From: Rhodothermales bacterium
GTDB lineage: Bacteria > Bacteroidota > Rhodothermia > Rhodothermales > VXPQ01
Direction: 5' to 3'
Assembly (NCBI GenBank): GCA_951812345.1
Contig: OX638295.1
Coordinates: 1,312,759-1,376,758, forward strand
Length of the DNA: 64,000 nucleotides
Each line of letters starts with the position of its first letter. Positions within the stretch are counted from its first letter, which is position 1. A model generated the notes under the pieces. The model ran no database searches and was not told the DNA's origin. It saw nothing but the letters and a program-made list of their open reading frames with translations. Both the position numbers and the translations under genes were made by a program. Below are positions 42,565 to 51,418 of this stretch, piece after piece.

Positions 42565-44213
42565 AGGGATAAGGAAATGCGCTTTGCCCCGCCGAATCGC
42601 GCCATGGCGGAAAGCGTGACGGTGAAAACCGTACGGTCGTTGCCGGTGTGGTGCGCTTCGTTCCGGATGAAAGCAGGGCCTATATCGATCTGACCCCACC
42701 AGGAGGCGCCACGCTGGGCGCGAAAACGCAGCCCAGGGCGCACGACCTGTTCGGTAACGCCGTCGAGAATAAATTCCACCGCATCGGCTGCGAACGGATA
42801 GGGATCGTGTATGTCCGCGGTACCCTGAAAGAGTACGTCGAGGCGAGGAGACACGGCCAGATCGAGTTCCCCGCGCCCGGTATAGAAGGTGGCGTATGCG
42901 GATGCATGGATATAGTCGTTGTACGGCGCTCCGATACCTCGAAGCAGGTGCGTATAACGGCCTTCCGGCTGGTGGGCGTTGTAGGTGCGTGCAGCCACAG
43001 CGGTCCATGCCGTTCCCAGATCGGCGCGGGCGAGGCCGGCGTACGTGAGGCTGCCGCTCAGCGCAATGGAAGAGGGTTCGCCTGACTGGTTCAGCAGATC
43101 CGCATCGTCAAGCAGCACCTGCCCCTGGAAGGTCCATGTTCCGTACTGCGCCCAAGCCATGCCGGCCAGCAACCCGTTGTTTTCGTCGTTCTTGGGCCGT
43201 CCGTCGACGGCAAGGGCATGGAGCGTGAGCGGATTGAAGAATTTGAGCGAAAGTCCGGCTGACGAACCAGACCAGACCGTGGATTCCATCAGGGAAATCG
43301 CCAGGTTTCGGGAAGGGCGCCAGTCGAGGCGATGGGCGGACAGGTAGCGTCGTATGCTGCCGGACCGGACGCTATCCGCTCCGGCGGTTCCCGTGAACCG
43401 TCCGTCGCCCGTCATGCTGTCAAGTTCGCCCACGATGCTCCGGAGCGCGAGCCTGTTTCCGCCAATGCGCACATAGATCCGGTCAAAATCCACCGGGTTT
43501 TGGCTCATCAGGAGCGCAGTTTCCCCATAGGGACCCCAGTGCTGCGCCAGCCGTCCGGCGTAGACCGACGCGTAGCGGGTCCCCAAACCGATGTATGCCT
43601 CTTCGTTGCGCGAAACAAGCCGGTTGGCGGCTTCGAGCGCGTCGGGATCGTACCGGTACCAGGCGTCGAAGCGTATGCCGCCCTGCGCCACCAGCGGCCC
43701 ATGCTCCAGAAACACCCGGATAGCCGTTTGCGGGTATACATGCAGGCCAGCGACCTGCAAGGGCACATCGCTGTCCGGCGCCGGGCGCAGCGGATCGAGA
43801 CGCTGCGTCGAGGAAGCGCGTACGCCTGGCTGAACCATGACGCCTACCTGAGGGCCCCTTTCGTCTTGCGAGATTCCGTATTCCTCGTGCAATCGTTCGG
43901 CCCAGCGCCGGATCGGCTTCGGAAGTGCTTCGATCTCCAGCGATTTCAGGGCGGAAGCAATCTCGCCGCCCGTATAGGGCAGCGCCGTCGGATGCAGCGA
44001 GGTCAGGTATCCGCGGGCCTGCAAGCGATGGATATATTCGTAGGCCCAGTGATCGACAGGCACGGGCCGATTGGACCCCGGCGCAGCATGCTGCGCCCGG
44101 ACGGATGGTACGCACGCAGGCCCCGCTCCAAGGAGCAGAACGAGTGCCGACGCAAGAAGCGGGCGGCACAGGCTACGAAGCATCGGCATGACGGCGGATC
44201 GAACGGATTGCAT
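42561..44213 (-). CDS. Wzi-like capsule-assembly outer-membrane protein
   Basis: A 550-aa exported barrel protein. After the signal (LLASALVLLLGAGPACVPSVRAQ) comes VPVDHWAYEYIHRLQARGYL and PYTGGEIASALKSL, the N-terminal pattern I associate with Bacteroidota 'capsule assembly Wzi' proteins. A barrel follows with YAGRLAQHWGPYGETALLMSQNPVDFDRIYVRIGG and SLKFFNPLTLHAL. Wzi anchors K30 capsule in E. coli. The divergent neighbour is a polyprenyl-phosphate sugar transferase, which supports a surface-polysaccharide role. ATG 44213 directly touches a solitary repeat end, so the real start may be ATG 44189 or 44183. Confidence 0.7.
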   Translation of the reverse strand: MQSVRSAVMPMLRSLCRPLLASALVLLLGAGPACVPSVRAQHAAPGSNRPVPVDHWAYEYIHRLQARGYLTSLHPTALPYTGGEIASALKSLEIEALPKPIRRWAERLHEEYGISQDERGPQVGVMVQPGVRASSTQRLDPLRPAPDSDVPLQVAGLHVYPQTAIRVFLEHGPLVAQGGIRFDAWYRYDPDALEAANRLVSRNEEAYIGLGTRYASVYAGRLAQHWGPYGETALLMSQNPVDFDRIYVRIGGNRLALRSIVGELDSMTGDGRFTGTAGADSVRSGSIRRYLSAHRLDWRPSRNLAISLMESTVWSGSSAGLSLKFFNPLTLHALAVDGRPKNDENNGLLAGMAWAQYGTWTFQGQVLLDDADLLNQSGEPSSIALSGSLTYAGLARADLGTAWTAVAARTYNAHQPEGRYTHLLRGIGAPYNDYIHASAYATFYTGRGELDLAVSPRLDVLFQGTADIHDPYPFAADAVEFILDGVTEQVVRPGLRFRAQRGASWWGQIDIGPAFIRNEAHHTGNDRTVFTVTLSAMARFGGAKRISLSL

Positions 44214-44226
44214 GATCAGAGTATCC
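44214..44226 (-). repeat. Solitary terminal repeat of the element
   Basis: GATCAGAGTATCC, the end of the 253-bp family, lies directly upstream of the first ATG of the Wzi-like gene. It is in the divergent promoter region shared with the sugar-transferase gene. No hairpin or second end is nearby. Confidence 0.6.
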
Positions 44227-44273
44227 CAAGATACGGCGCGCATGAAACCATTTCGGGGGCCTTTCATGTAAGA

Positions 44274-45845
44274 ATGCCCGTCATGCGAACAGGCTGGCCG
44301 GCGGCAAGGGGCGATACAGGCTTTCCACTCCTTGCATACCGGTATCCGAATTTTCCCCGATTATCTTTTTTCCGACGGATTTTCTCACGCGTCGTGTCGC
44401 GCAGAACCGAACTCATATCCCTGATTCTGGCCGATTTTCTGGCTTTCGGCGTGGCCAGCATACTCCTCTATATGGGCCGGTTTCAATGGGAATGGTTCGG
44501 CACGGAATACGCGGAACCTCCCTGGATGTTTGTGCCCATTACCGCGCTGGCCATCTACTGGTTCTGCCTTTTCCTGTTTTTCGGCATGTACCGCGAGCGG
44601 TATGCAGATAGCCGGTTCGACGAATTGGTTTCCGTGGGAAAGGTGGTATCGGCGGGGGTACTTGTCCTTGTTTTTGCGATTTTTATAGACACGCTGGAGC
44701 CGGGCGCCACCCGAAGCCTTATTTTCTTCTACTGGGTTGTGACGGTATCGCTTGTGGCGTGCGGCCGGGTGATCGTGCGCTCGGTGCAGAAGGCGTTGCT
44801 TGTGCGCGGACGGGGGATGCACAAGGCGCTGGTGGTAGGATGGACGGACCGGGTGGAACAACTTTATGGCGAGGTGGCCCGGTATCCGGAGGCCGGACTT
44901 CAGATCGTGGGCGCGATTCGCATGCGCCGCGACGAGCCGGACCCTTCGGAAGGTGATGGGGCCATGTCGTACTCGATCGCAAACGGCGACGACGCCTTTG
45001 CACAAGCGGCTGACGATACCGATGTGCATTCGATCGATGCGTTGCCCGGGCTCATTGACCGGCTTGGGGTGCAGGATGTGCTGATTGCGCTGGGATCGGA
45101 AGATCACGGTCCCCTTATCGATGTGCTCCGCCTGTGCGACGGGAAGCCGGTTTCTCTCAAACTGGTGCCCGACTTTTACACACTCATTGGGGGCATGGCG
45201 CGCACCGAGCATATCTACGGCCTGCCTCTTATTGAAGTATTACCTGAACCTATGCCTCCTTGGGAAAAGAGCACCAAGCGACTCATAGACCTTACCGTAG
45301 CGTCCGTTGTGCTGATTGCCGGGCTTCCTTTCTGGATCGCCCTGGGGTTGATGGTACGCCTGACCTCCCCGGGGCCTGCTATCTACCGGCAACGCCGTGT
45401 CGGACAACAGGGCAAGGATTTCACAATGTGCAAGTTTCGCACGATGCGCCGCGATGCGGAAGCCGGGACCGGGCCGGTCTGGGCGCAGGAAGACGATCCC
45501 CGGTATACGCCTCCGGGCCGGTGGCTACGGAAAACGCGCCTGGACGAGATTCCCCAGTTATGGAACGTGCTGAAAGGGGAAATGAGTCTGGTGGGTCCTC
45601 GTCCGGAACGACCCTACTTCGTGGAAAAACTGGCGACGGAAATTCCGCTTTACAACCGGCGCCACCGCGTCAAGCCGGGCATTACGGGATGGGCCCAGGT
45701 GAAGTGGAAATACGATACAAGTCTTGAAGATGTGCGGCAGAAGGTTCGTTACGACCTTTTCTACATCGAGAACGTAAGCCTCCGCATGGATTTCAAGATC
45801 CTGTTCCGCACGATCCGAACGGCTATTCTCGGCAAGGGCCAATAA
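44274..45845 (+). CDS. Undecaprenyl-phosphate sugar-1-phosphate transferase (WcaJ/WbaP-like)
   Basis: A 523-aa polyisoprenyl-phosphate hexose-1-phosphate transferase that starts an exopolysaccharide, capsule or O-antigen repeat unit. The N-terminal half has four or five helices. A Rossmann-like middle domain follows (MHKALVVGWTDRVEQLYGEV). The catalytic C-terminal domain starts at STKRLIDLTVASVVLIAGLPFW and includes CKFRTMRRDAE, TRLDEIPQLWNVLKGEMSLVGPRPERPYF and VKPGITGWAQV. ATG 44274 or 44283 are possible starts. Divergent from the Wzi-like gene. Confidence 0.92.
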   Translation: MPVMRTGWPAARGDTGFPLLAYRYPNFPRLSFFRRIFSRVVSRRTELISLILADFLAFGVASILLYMGRFQWEWFGTEYAEPPWMFVPITALAIYWFCLFLFFGMYRERYADSRFDELVSVGKVVSAGVLVLVFAIFIDTLEPGATRSLIFFYWVVTVSLVACGRVIVRSVQKALLVRGRGMHKALVVGWTDRVEQLYGEVARYPEAGLQIVGAIRMRRDEPDPSEGDGAMSYSIANGDDAFAQAADDTDVHSIDALPGLIDRLGVQDVLIALGSEDHGPLIDVLRLCDGKPVSLKLVPDFYTLIGGMARTEHIYGLPLIEVLPEPMPPWEKSTKRLIDLTVASVVLIAGLPFWIALGLMVRLTSPGPAIYRQRRVGQQGKDFTMCKFRTMRRDAEAGTGPVWAQEDDPRYTPPGRWLRKTRLDEIPQLWNVLKGEMSLVGPRPERPYFVEKLATEIPLYNRRHRVKPGITGWAQVKWKYDTSLEDVRQKVRYDLFYIENVSLRMDFKILFRTIRTAILGKGQ

Positions 45846-45850
45846 CCGGC

Positions 45851-47842
45851 ATGGCGCACGCTGTCGCGCAACAGGACGATTTCCTGGCGATCTACGAGCA
45901 ATTGTACGTTCCCAGGGCGATTGAGGAAAAAATGCTCCGGCTGATCCGGCAGGGGCGTCTTTCGAAGTGGTTCAGCGGGTACGGGCAGGAGGCCATTGCA
46001 ACAGGATGCGCGCTTGGCCTCGAGGAGCGGGATTATATTCTGCCGATGCACCGCAACACAGGCGTATGGACTACCCGCGGCATCCCTTTGCGACCCCTTT
46101 TCTGCCAACTCATGGGACGGGAGGGGGGCTTTACGAAGGGGCGCGACCGTACGTATCATTTCGGGCTTCCCGAGCGGCGTATCGTGGGAATGATTTCCCA
46201 CATGGCTGCGATGCTGCCGGTGGCGTGCGGCCTCGGACTTGCCGCGCAGCTGCACGGAGAACGCTTCGTGGCGTTGTGTTTTGCGGGAGACGGGGCCACG
46301 CGCGAGGGCGATTTTCACGAAGCGCTGAGCCTGGCGGGCATATGGAAACTGCCGGTGCTCTTCGTGGTCGAGAACAATGGATACGGCCTTTCGACGCCGG
46401 TGGAGGAGGCAGTGCCGATCGGGGACATTGCCGACGCGGCCGCCGGATACGGGATGTCCGGCGCGGTGGTGGACGGCAACAACATCCTCGAAGTGATCCG
46501 GGCGGTGCGGCAGGCTGCGGACCGGGCGCGCGACGGCGGCGGCCCGTCTCTTCTCGAAATGAAAACCTTCCGGATGCGGGGCCATGAGGAGGCCTCCGGT
46601 ACGGCCTACGTTCCCCAAGAGTTATTCGCCGAGTGGGCGACGCGGGACCCTCTGGAGCGGCTTGCGCGTCAGGCGCTGGACGCAGGGTGCGCTACCGGAG
46701 ATGAATTAGAAGCGATCCGGGTGCGCATTGCCCGGCAGATAGAGGAGGATATCGAATATGCCTTGACTCGGCCTGCACCCGAAAGCGCGCTCGAAACGGA
46801 ACGCGCCGGCGTGTTCGCCCCTGCGGCTCCTCTTCGCGAGAAATTGCCCGAAACCGACAGGGGGGCCGGCGTATCGAAGCGGTATATTGACGCCGTTTCG
46901 GAGGGGCTCCGGCAGGCTATGGAGGAAGACGCCTCCGTCCTGCTGTTAGGGCAGGATATCGCCGAATACGGGGGCGTATTCAAGGTTACGAAGGGCTTTC
47001 CAGAGGCATTCGGATCCGACCGCGTGCGGAATACCCCCATTATCGAAAGCGGGGCCGTCGGGGCCTGCATGGGACTGGCGATAGAGGGCTTCCGGCCCGT
47101 TCTGGAAATACAATACGCGGATTTCATCGCCTGCGGATTCAACCAGATCGTCAACAATCTGGCTACCACCCACTACCGGTGGGGGCAATCCTTGCCGGTC
47201 ACCATACGCGCGCCCATAGGAGGCGGTATCGGTGCGGGTCCTTTTCATTCGCAATCGAACGAGGCCTGGTTTTGCCACATACCCGGTCTGAAAGTAGTGT
47301 TTCCGGCTACGCCGTACGACGCCAAGGGACTGTTGATGCGGGCTATCCGGGACCCGAATCCCGTCCTTTTCCTGGAGCACAAGCGCCTTTATCGCTCTGT
47401 GAAAGGATTAGTCCCCGATGCGCCGTACGAGATTCCGTTCGGCAAGGCGCGTATTGCCCGGGAGGGGACGGCAGCCACCATCGTAACGTGGGGAGGAGGC
47501 GTGCATTGGGCGCTCGAAGCAGCAGAACAGTGGGTCGGGCGGGGATACGAACTTGAAGTAGTGGATCTGCGTACGCTCGTGCCCTGGGATATGGAGACGG
47601 TGCTGGGGTCGGTGCGAAAAACGAACCGGGCGCTGGTGTTTCATGAAGCGCCGGTGCAAGGAGGATTCGGCGGGGAGGTGGCTTCCCGCATTGCCGAGGA
47701 GGCATTCGGGCAACTCGATGCTCCGCCGGTACGGGTCGGTGCGGAAAATATGCCGATTCCGTTTTCCATCCGTCTCGAAGAAACCCTATATTCCGCTCGC
47801 GCAAAGCTGGACGAAGCGTTGCACAGCCTATTGGCGTATTAA
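45851..47842 (+). CDS. Fused E1 alpha-beta 2-oxoacid dehydrogenase (pyruvate/branched-chain type)
   Basis: A 663-aa single-chain E1 component. Residues about 1-330 are the alpha part with GYGQEAIATGCA and the thiamine-diphosphate motif GDGATREGDFHEAL...VENN. Residues about 345-663 are the beta part with LLGQDIAEYGGVFKVTKGF, NTPIIESGAVGACMGLAIEG, EIQYADFI and HEAPVQGGFGGEVA. It decarboxylates a 2-oxo acid and acylates the E2 lipoyl domain. The fusion is common in Bacteroidota. Pyruvate versus branched-chain substrate is not decided. E2/E3 genes are not adjacent. It starts 5 bp after the sugar-transferase stop. Confidence 0.92.
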   Translation: MAHAVAQQDDFLAIYEQLYVPRAIEEKMLRLIRQGRLSKWFSGYGQEAIATGCALGLEERDYILPMHRNTGVWTTRGIPLRPLFCQLMGREGGFTKGRDRTYHFGLPERRIVGMISHMAAMLPVACGLGLAAQLHGERFVALCFAGDGATREGDFHEALSLAGIWKLPVLFVVENNGYGLSTPVEEAVPIGDIADAAAGYGMSGAVVDGNNILEVIRAVRQAADRARDGGGPSLLEMKTFRMRGHEEASGTAYVPQELFAEWATRDPLERLARQALDAGCATGDELEAIRVRIARQIEEDIEYALTRPAPESALETERAGVFAPAAPLREKLPETDRGAGVSKRYIDAVSEGLRQAMEEDASVLLLGQDIAEYGGVFKVTKGFPEAFGSDRVRNTPIIESGAVGACMGLAIEGFRPVLEIQYADFIACGFNQIVNNLATTHYRWGQSLPVTIRAPIGGGIGAGPFHSQSNEAWFCHIPGLKVVFPATPYDAKGLLMRAIRDPNPVLFLEHKRLYRSVKGLVPDAPYEIPFGKARIAREGTAATIVTWGGGVHWALEAAEQWVGRGYELEVVDLRTLVPWDMETVLGSVRKTNRALVFHEAPVQGGFGGEVASRIAEEAFGQLDAPPVRVGAENMPIPFSIRLEETLYSARAKLDEALHSLLAY

Positions 47843-47910
47843 AACAACCAGTCCGCCGGCGCTCCCCGCAGCTTACCACCATCAAAACCATCAGAACATT
47901 CCATCCGGAC

Positions 47911-48393
47911 ATGACGGACAGCACGACGAACATGCCTCAGAAAGGAGAAGCGGCCCCCGACTTCGAGGGATCGGCGCAGGGCGGCCAACGCGTGCGCCTC
48001 AGCGAATTGCGAGGCCGCAAGGTAGCCCTGTATTTCTACCCGAAAGACGACACGCCGGGCTGCACGAAACAGGCCTGCAACCTGCGCGACGGCCACCAGA
48101 CCCTGCTGAACGAGGGAATCGTTGTGATCGGCGTGTCTCCCGACGACGAAGCATCCCACGCGAAATTCGCCGGGAAGTACGACGTACCGTTTCCGCTGCT
48201 TGCCGATCCGGACAAAGACATTATCGGGCGATACGGCGTGTGGGGCGAAAAGAATCTCTACGGCAAGAAAACGATGGGGCTCAAGCGCACGACCTTTCTT
48301 ATCGACGAGGAGGGACGCATCGTCCATGTGTTCAAGCGCCCGAAAGTCGCCGAGCACACGCATGAAATCATGGAGAAATTCAATCTTGCGTAA
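47911..48393 (+). CDS. bcp: Thioredoxin-dependent peroxiredoxin, Bcp/PrxQ type
   Basis: A 160-aa peroxidase that reduces hydroperoxides using thioredoxin. The peroxidatic Cys51 and resolving Cys56 lie in TPGCTKQAC, the five-residue spacing of PrxQ proteins. YFYPKDDTPGCT and FLIDEEGRIVHVF are typical. An ATG within the frame at 47932 is an alternative start. Its last 14 bp overlap the 3' end of the convergent lipoprotein gene. Confidence 0.95.
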   Translation: MTDSTTNMPQKGEAAPDFEGSAQGGQRVRLSELRGRKVALYFYPKDDTPGCTKQACNLRDGHQTLLNEGIVVIGVSPDDEASHAKFAGKYDVPFPLLADPDKDIIGRYGVWGEKNLYGKKTMGLKRTTFLIDEEGRIVHVFKRPKVAEHTHEIMEKFNLA

Positions 48394-48823
48394 TATCCCA
48401 GCGCAGCACGAACGGCGTATCCGCATGGGGGTTCAGGAGATGAATTTCAGGAGCTTCCAGCACGTCTCCCGGAAGGGGCACTACGATCCGGTCATGCAAA
48501 TATGCTTCGCAGGTATCGCCGCCGTTGTCGTGGCGGAGCAGGATCGCTGCGGCCCGGCCCGTCACCCGGGCGCGCGGCTCGAACGTATGCTCGGCGCAGC
48601 CTCCCGCATAAGCGACCAGCACCGAAAGCGAATCCGAGACGATGGCCGGCGGCTCGTCCGGGGAATTGGGCGAAAGGTTGGTGAGAATCTCGTACGGATC
48701 GCCGAACCGGTCGGGATCGGGAGGGGCGGACGGCGCCTTGCATCCTGCCCATGCGCCGATAAGAACAACGCAGAGGCCTGCAAGGACCCCGTTGCGCGCC
48801 ATTTGCCGAACCCTATGCTTCAT
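48380..48823 (-). CDS. Small lipoprotein of unknown function
   Basis: A 147-aa protein with a lipoprotein signal (LAGLCVVLIGAWAGC lipobox), a proline-rich linker, and a small beta-rich domain containing two further cysteines (YAGGCAEHTFEP and GGDTCEAYL) that could form a disulphide. I do not recognise the family. It is divergent from gatB with 5 bp between start codons and convergent with bcp. The coding reading is supported by the signal sequence and the tight fit between neighbours. Confidence 0.65.
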   Translation of the reverse strand: MKHRVRQMARNGVLAGLCVVLIGAWAGCKAPSAPPDPDRFGDPYEILTNLSPNSPDEPPAIVSDSLSVLVAYAGGCAEHTFEPRARVTGRAAAILLRHDNGGDTCEAYLHDRIVVPLPGDVLEAPEIHLLNPHADTPFVLRWDITQD

Positions 48824-48828
48824 TGATC

Positions 48829-50322
48829 ATGCCGCGCGTTACGTACGAGCCGGTTATCGGCCTGGAAGTGCATTGCCGGCTTCTTACCGATTCCAAAGCG
48901 TTCAGTTCTGATTCCGCCCGGTTCGGCGCCGGTCCGAATGTGCATGTGGATCCGGTCAGTCTCGGCCACCCCGGCACGCTCCCCGTGCTGAACCGTCGGA
49001 TGGTCGATTACACCCTGCGCATGGGGTTGGCCACGCATTGCCGGATTGCGCCCCGCTCCGTACTGGCCCGCAAGCATTACTTTTATCCCGACCTGCCGAA
49101 GGGCTACCAGATCTCGCAGTACGAGACGCCCATTTGCGCCGGGGGGCACGTGGATATCGTTTTGCAGGAAAAGGATGCGCCGCCCGTAACCAGGCGCATA
49201 GGGCTGACGCGTATTCACATGGAAGAGGATGCCGGGCGGTCCATACACGACCAGGATCCGTACGACACGCTCCTCGACTACAATCGCTGCGGAACGCCGC
49301 TCATCGAGATCGTTTCCGAACCGGACCTTCGCTCGCCCCGCGAAGCCTACCTGTACATGCGAAAAATCCGCCAGATCGTGCGGTATCTTGGCATTTCCGA
49401 CGGCAACATGGAGGAGGGATCGCTTCGCTGCGACGCGAACGTGTCGATCCGGCCCCAAGGGAGCAAGAAGCTCTGCGAGCGCACCGAAATCAAGAATATG
49501 AACTCGTTCCGGAACGTGGAACGGGCCCTCGACTACGAAATCGGCCGGCAGATCCGGCTGGTCCAGGGCGGCGGGAAGGTCGTGCGGCAAACCCTGCTCT
49601 GGGATGCGGACCGGCAGGAGACCCGGCCCATGCGTTCCAAGGAAGAAGCGCACGATTACCGGTATTTCCCGGATCCCGATCTGGCGCCGGTTTTCGTAAC
49701 GGACGAGGAACTCGGCCGTATTCGCGCCGAACTTCCGGAAATGCCGGAGGCGCGTAGCGCCCGTTTCCGGGATGCGTGGGGATTGCCCGCCTACGATGCG
49801 GCCATCCTGACCGAAGAGCGCGAACTGGCCGACTATTTTGAGGAAACCTTGACGGCGTTGGGGGCGGAAGGAAGCGGCAAGGAAACGAATGGCCCCGCGA
49901 AAAGCGTCTCCAACATGATCATGGGCGATGTGCTCCGCGTGCTCAAGGAGACCGCAACGTCCGTGGATGAACTGCCCATTCGCCCTCCGCGTCTTGCCGC
50001 GCTTGTCCGGCTGCGTCTCGAAGACCGGATATCCTCTACGGCGGCCCAGGAAATTTTCGAAGCCATGCTCCAGCGGGAAGACGCCCCGGAGGCTATTGCG
50101 GAGGAACAGGACCTCATTCAGGTGTCCGACATCGGCTCTCTTGCGCCCGTCGTGGAAAGCGTCCTCGATGATCATCCGCAACAGGTGGCGGCGTATCTTG
50201 GAGGCAAGGAGGGCCTTATCGGGTATTTCATCGGACAGGCGATGCGGCGGTTCGAGGGTTCGCCCGATCCCAAACTTGTGCGCAAACTGCTGGTCGAGGG
50301 CCTTGAAACCCGCCGGGAGTAG
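48829..50322 (+). CDS. gatB: Aspartyl/glutamyl-tRNA amidotransferase subunit B
   Basis: A 497-aa subunit of the GatCAB complex, which converts Glu-tRNA(Gln) and Asp-tRNA(Asn) to the amidated forms. The family start YEPVIGLEVHCRLLT is present. So are YFYPDLPKGYQISQYETPIC, HMEEDAGRSIHD, DYNRCGTPLIEIVSEPD, KNMNSFRNVERALDYEI and YRYFPDPDL. The C-terminal YqeY-like tail ends QAMRRFEGSPDPKLVRKLL. ATG 48829 is the proper start. gatA and gatC are not in the window. Confidence 0.96.
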   Translation: MPRVTYEPVIGLEVHCRLLTDSKAFSSDSARFGAGPNVHVDPVSLGHPGTLPVLNRRMVDYTLRMGLATHCRIAPRSVLARKHYFYPDLPKGYQISQYETPICAGGHVDIVLQEKDAPPVTRRIGLTRIHMEEDAGRSIHDQDPYDTLLDYNRCGTPLIEIVSEPDLRSPREAYLYMRKIRQIVRYLGISDGNMEEGSLRCDANVSIRPQGSKKLCERTEIKNMNSFRNVERALDYEIGRQIRLVQGGGKVVRQTLLWDADRQETRPMRSKEEAHDYRYFPDPDLAPVFVTDEELGRIRAELPEMPEARSARFRDAWGLPAYDAAILTEERELADYFEETLTALGAEGSGKETNGPAKSVSNMIMGDVLRVLKETATSVDELPIRPPRLAALVRLRLEDRISSTAAQEIFEAMLQREDAPEAIAEEQDLIQVSDIGSLAPVVESVLDDHPQQVAAYLGGKEGLIGYFIGQAMRRFEGSPDPKLVRKLLVEGLETRRE

Positions 50323-50418
50323 GTTCCTGCTTCCCGCGCCGTATCCGGGCTTCCCGCGCTTTGTCCGCCAGCCCTTCGCGCCGATCTTTTTTTTCCATCC
50401 AACCATACGCTAAAACCC

Positions 50419-51162
50419 ATGCTTGTTGCCGGTAACTGGAAAATGCACACGGATATAGATGCGGCGCGCACACTTGCGCGCGATGTTGCGGATTCGGTGG
50501 GAGACCCCGGAGATGTGACGGTCGTCGTGTGCCCGCCTTTCGTGAGCCTGTCCGCCGTGGCCGAGGAGATTGCCGGTACGCCGGTGGCCCTCGGCGCGCA
50601 GAATATGCACGCAGAGGATGCAGGCGCCTTTACCGGCGAGGTGTCGGCCCCGATGCTGACGTCGGCGGGATGCCGGTATGTGATTCTGGGGCATTCCGAG
50701 CGCCGGCAGTATTTCGGGGAGACGGACGAGGGGGTATGCGCGAAAATAGCCCAGGCGCATGCTCACGGCCTTATCCCTATCGTGTGCGTTGGCGAGACGC
50801 TGGAAGAGCGCAAGGGGGGCAGGGCCGAAGAGGTCGTGGGGGGGCAGCTGGTGCACAGCTTACGCGGTGTGACGCCGGATAACCCCGACCGACTGGTGAT
50901 TGCCTATGAACCGGTCTGGGCGATCGGCACGGGCGAAACGGCCACGCCCGATCAGGCGCAGGAAATGCATGCTTTCATCCGGGGACGGCTGAACGAACAA
51001 TTCGGAGAAAAGACGGGCCGCGCCCTGCATATTCTGTACGGAGGGAGCGTCAAACCGGGCAACGCCGCCGAGCTGTTCGGGCGGGCGGATGTGGACGGCG
51101 GACTGATTGGCGGCGCCAGCCTGAAGGGGGAGGACTTTGCGGCGATTGTAAGGGCGGGGTAG
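50419..51162 (+). CDS. tpiA: Triose-phosphate isomerase
   Basis: A 247-aa glycolytic TIM-barrel enzyme interconverting dihydroxyacetone phosphate and glyceraldehyde 3-phosphate. Catalytic residues are visible: Lys8 in AGNWKMH, His92 in ILGHSERR and Glu164 in AYEPVWAIGTG. The phosphate-binding ILYGGSVKPGN and DGGLIGGASL follow. The length is typical. It is transcribed in the same direction as gatB with a 96-bp gap. Confidence 0.97.
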   Translation: MLVAGNWKMHTDIDAARTLARDVADSVGDPGDVTVVVCPPFVSLSAVAEEIAGTPVALGAQNMHAEDAGAFTGEVSAPMLTSAGCRYVILGHSERRQYFGETDEGVCAKIAQAHAHGLIPIVCVGETLEERKGGRAEEVVGGQLVHSLRGVTPDNPDRLVIAYEPVWAIGTGETATPDQAQEMHAFIRGRLNEQFGEKTGRALHILYGGSVKPGNAAELFGRADVDGGLIGGASLKGEDFAAIVRAG

Positions 51163-51170
51163 GGGGTGTC

Positions 51171-51215
51171 GGGCAGGCCCTTTCGGCGGTGCCCCGGAGT
51201 GTGTTTTTCTCGAGT
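51171..51215 (+). terminator. Possible terminator after tpiA
   Basis: GGGCA at 51171-51175 can pair with TGCCC at 51190-51194, with a CC/GG pairing inside the loop. A TTTTT run follows about 9 nt downstream. The distance to the T-run makes it a weak candidate. Confidence 0.3.
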
Positions 51216-51258
51216 ATTCACTCGGTATTTCGGATTACAAAAAAAATTTCACGATTTC

Positions 51259-51287
51259 TTGACAAAGAACAAGCAGGCGTTTATACT
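51259..51287 (+). promoter_or_regulatory. Sigma70-type promoter of the carbohydrate-uptake operon
   Basis: TTGACA at 51259-51264 and TATACT at 51282-51287 are separated by exactly 17 bp, an almost perfect match to the sigma70 consensus. Transcription would start near 51294, leaving a leader of about 125 nt that contains the palindromic site at 51339-51352 before the receptor start codon. Confidence 0.7.
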
Positions 51288-51338
51288 AAGCATAGAGTAG
51301 CGCTTTAAAAGTGCCTCGGTGTTTTTTTTGACCCAAAA

Positions 51339-51352
51339 TGATAACCTTAACA
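51339..51352. promoter_or_regulatory. Predicted LacI-family operator (site 1)
   Basis: TGATAACCTTAACA is a near-palindrome that matches the reverse complement of the site at 63242-63255 at 13 of 14 positions. Both sites continue into ATTTTTC, so 17 of 20 bases agree in the forward alignment. It fits the LacI-type pattern TGTTAA-NN-TTAACA. It lies in the leader of the receptor gene, about 45 bp after the predicted start of transcription, and the LacI regulator at 61913-62911 is in the same locus. Confidence 0.6.
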
Positions 51353-51418
51353 TTTTTCCTTTCCGCGTGGCCCCCGACGGTTTTCGCGGTTCATGCACCA
51401 CACGACGCAAGGTTGATC

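Noticed and set aside
48820-50406. 528-aa minus-strand open frame
   Set aside because: Entirely antisense to gatB, whose family motifs are unambiguous.
51338-51418. Upstream extension of the receptor gene to ATG 51338
   Set aside because: It would place 27 residues before a complete signal peptide and would run over the predicted operator; ATG 51419 gives a normal signal.
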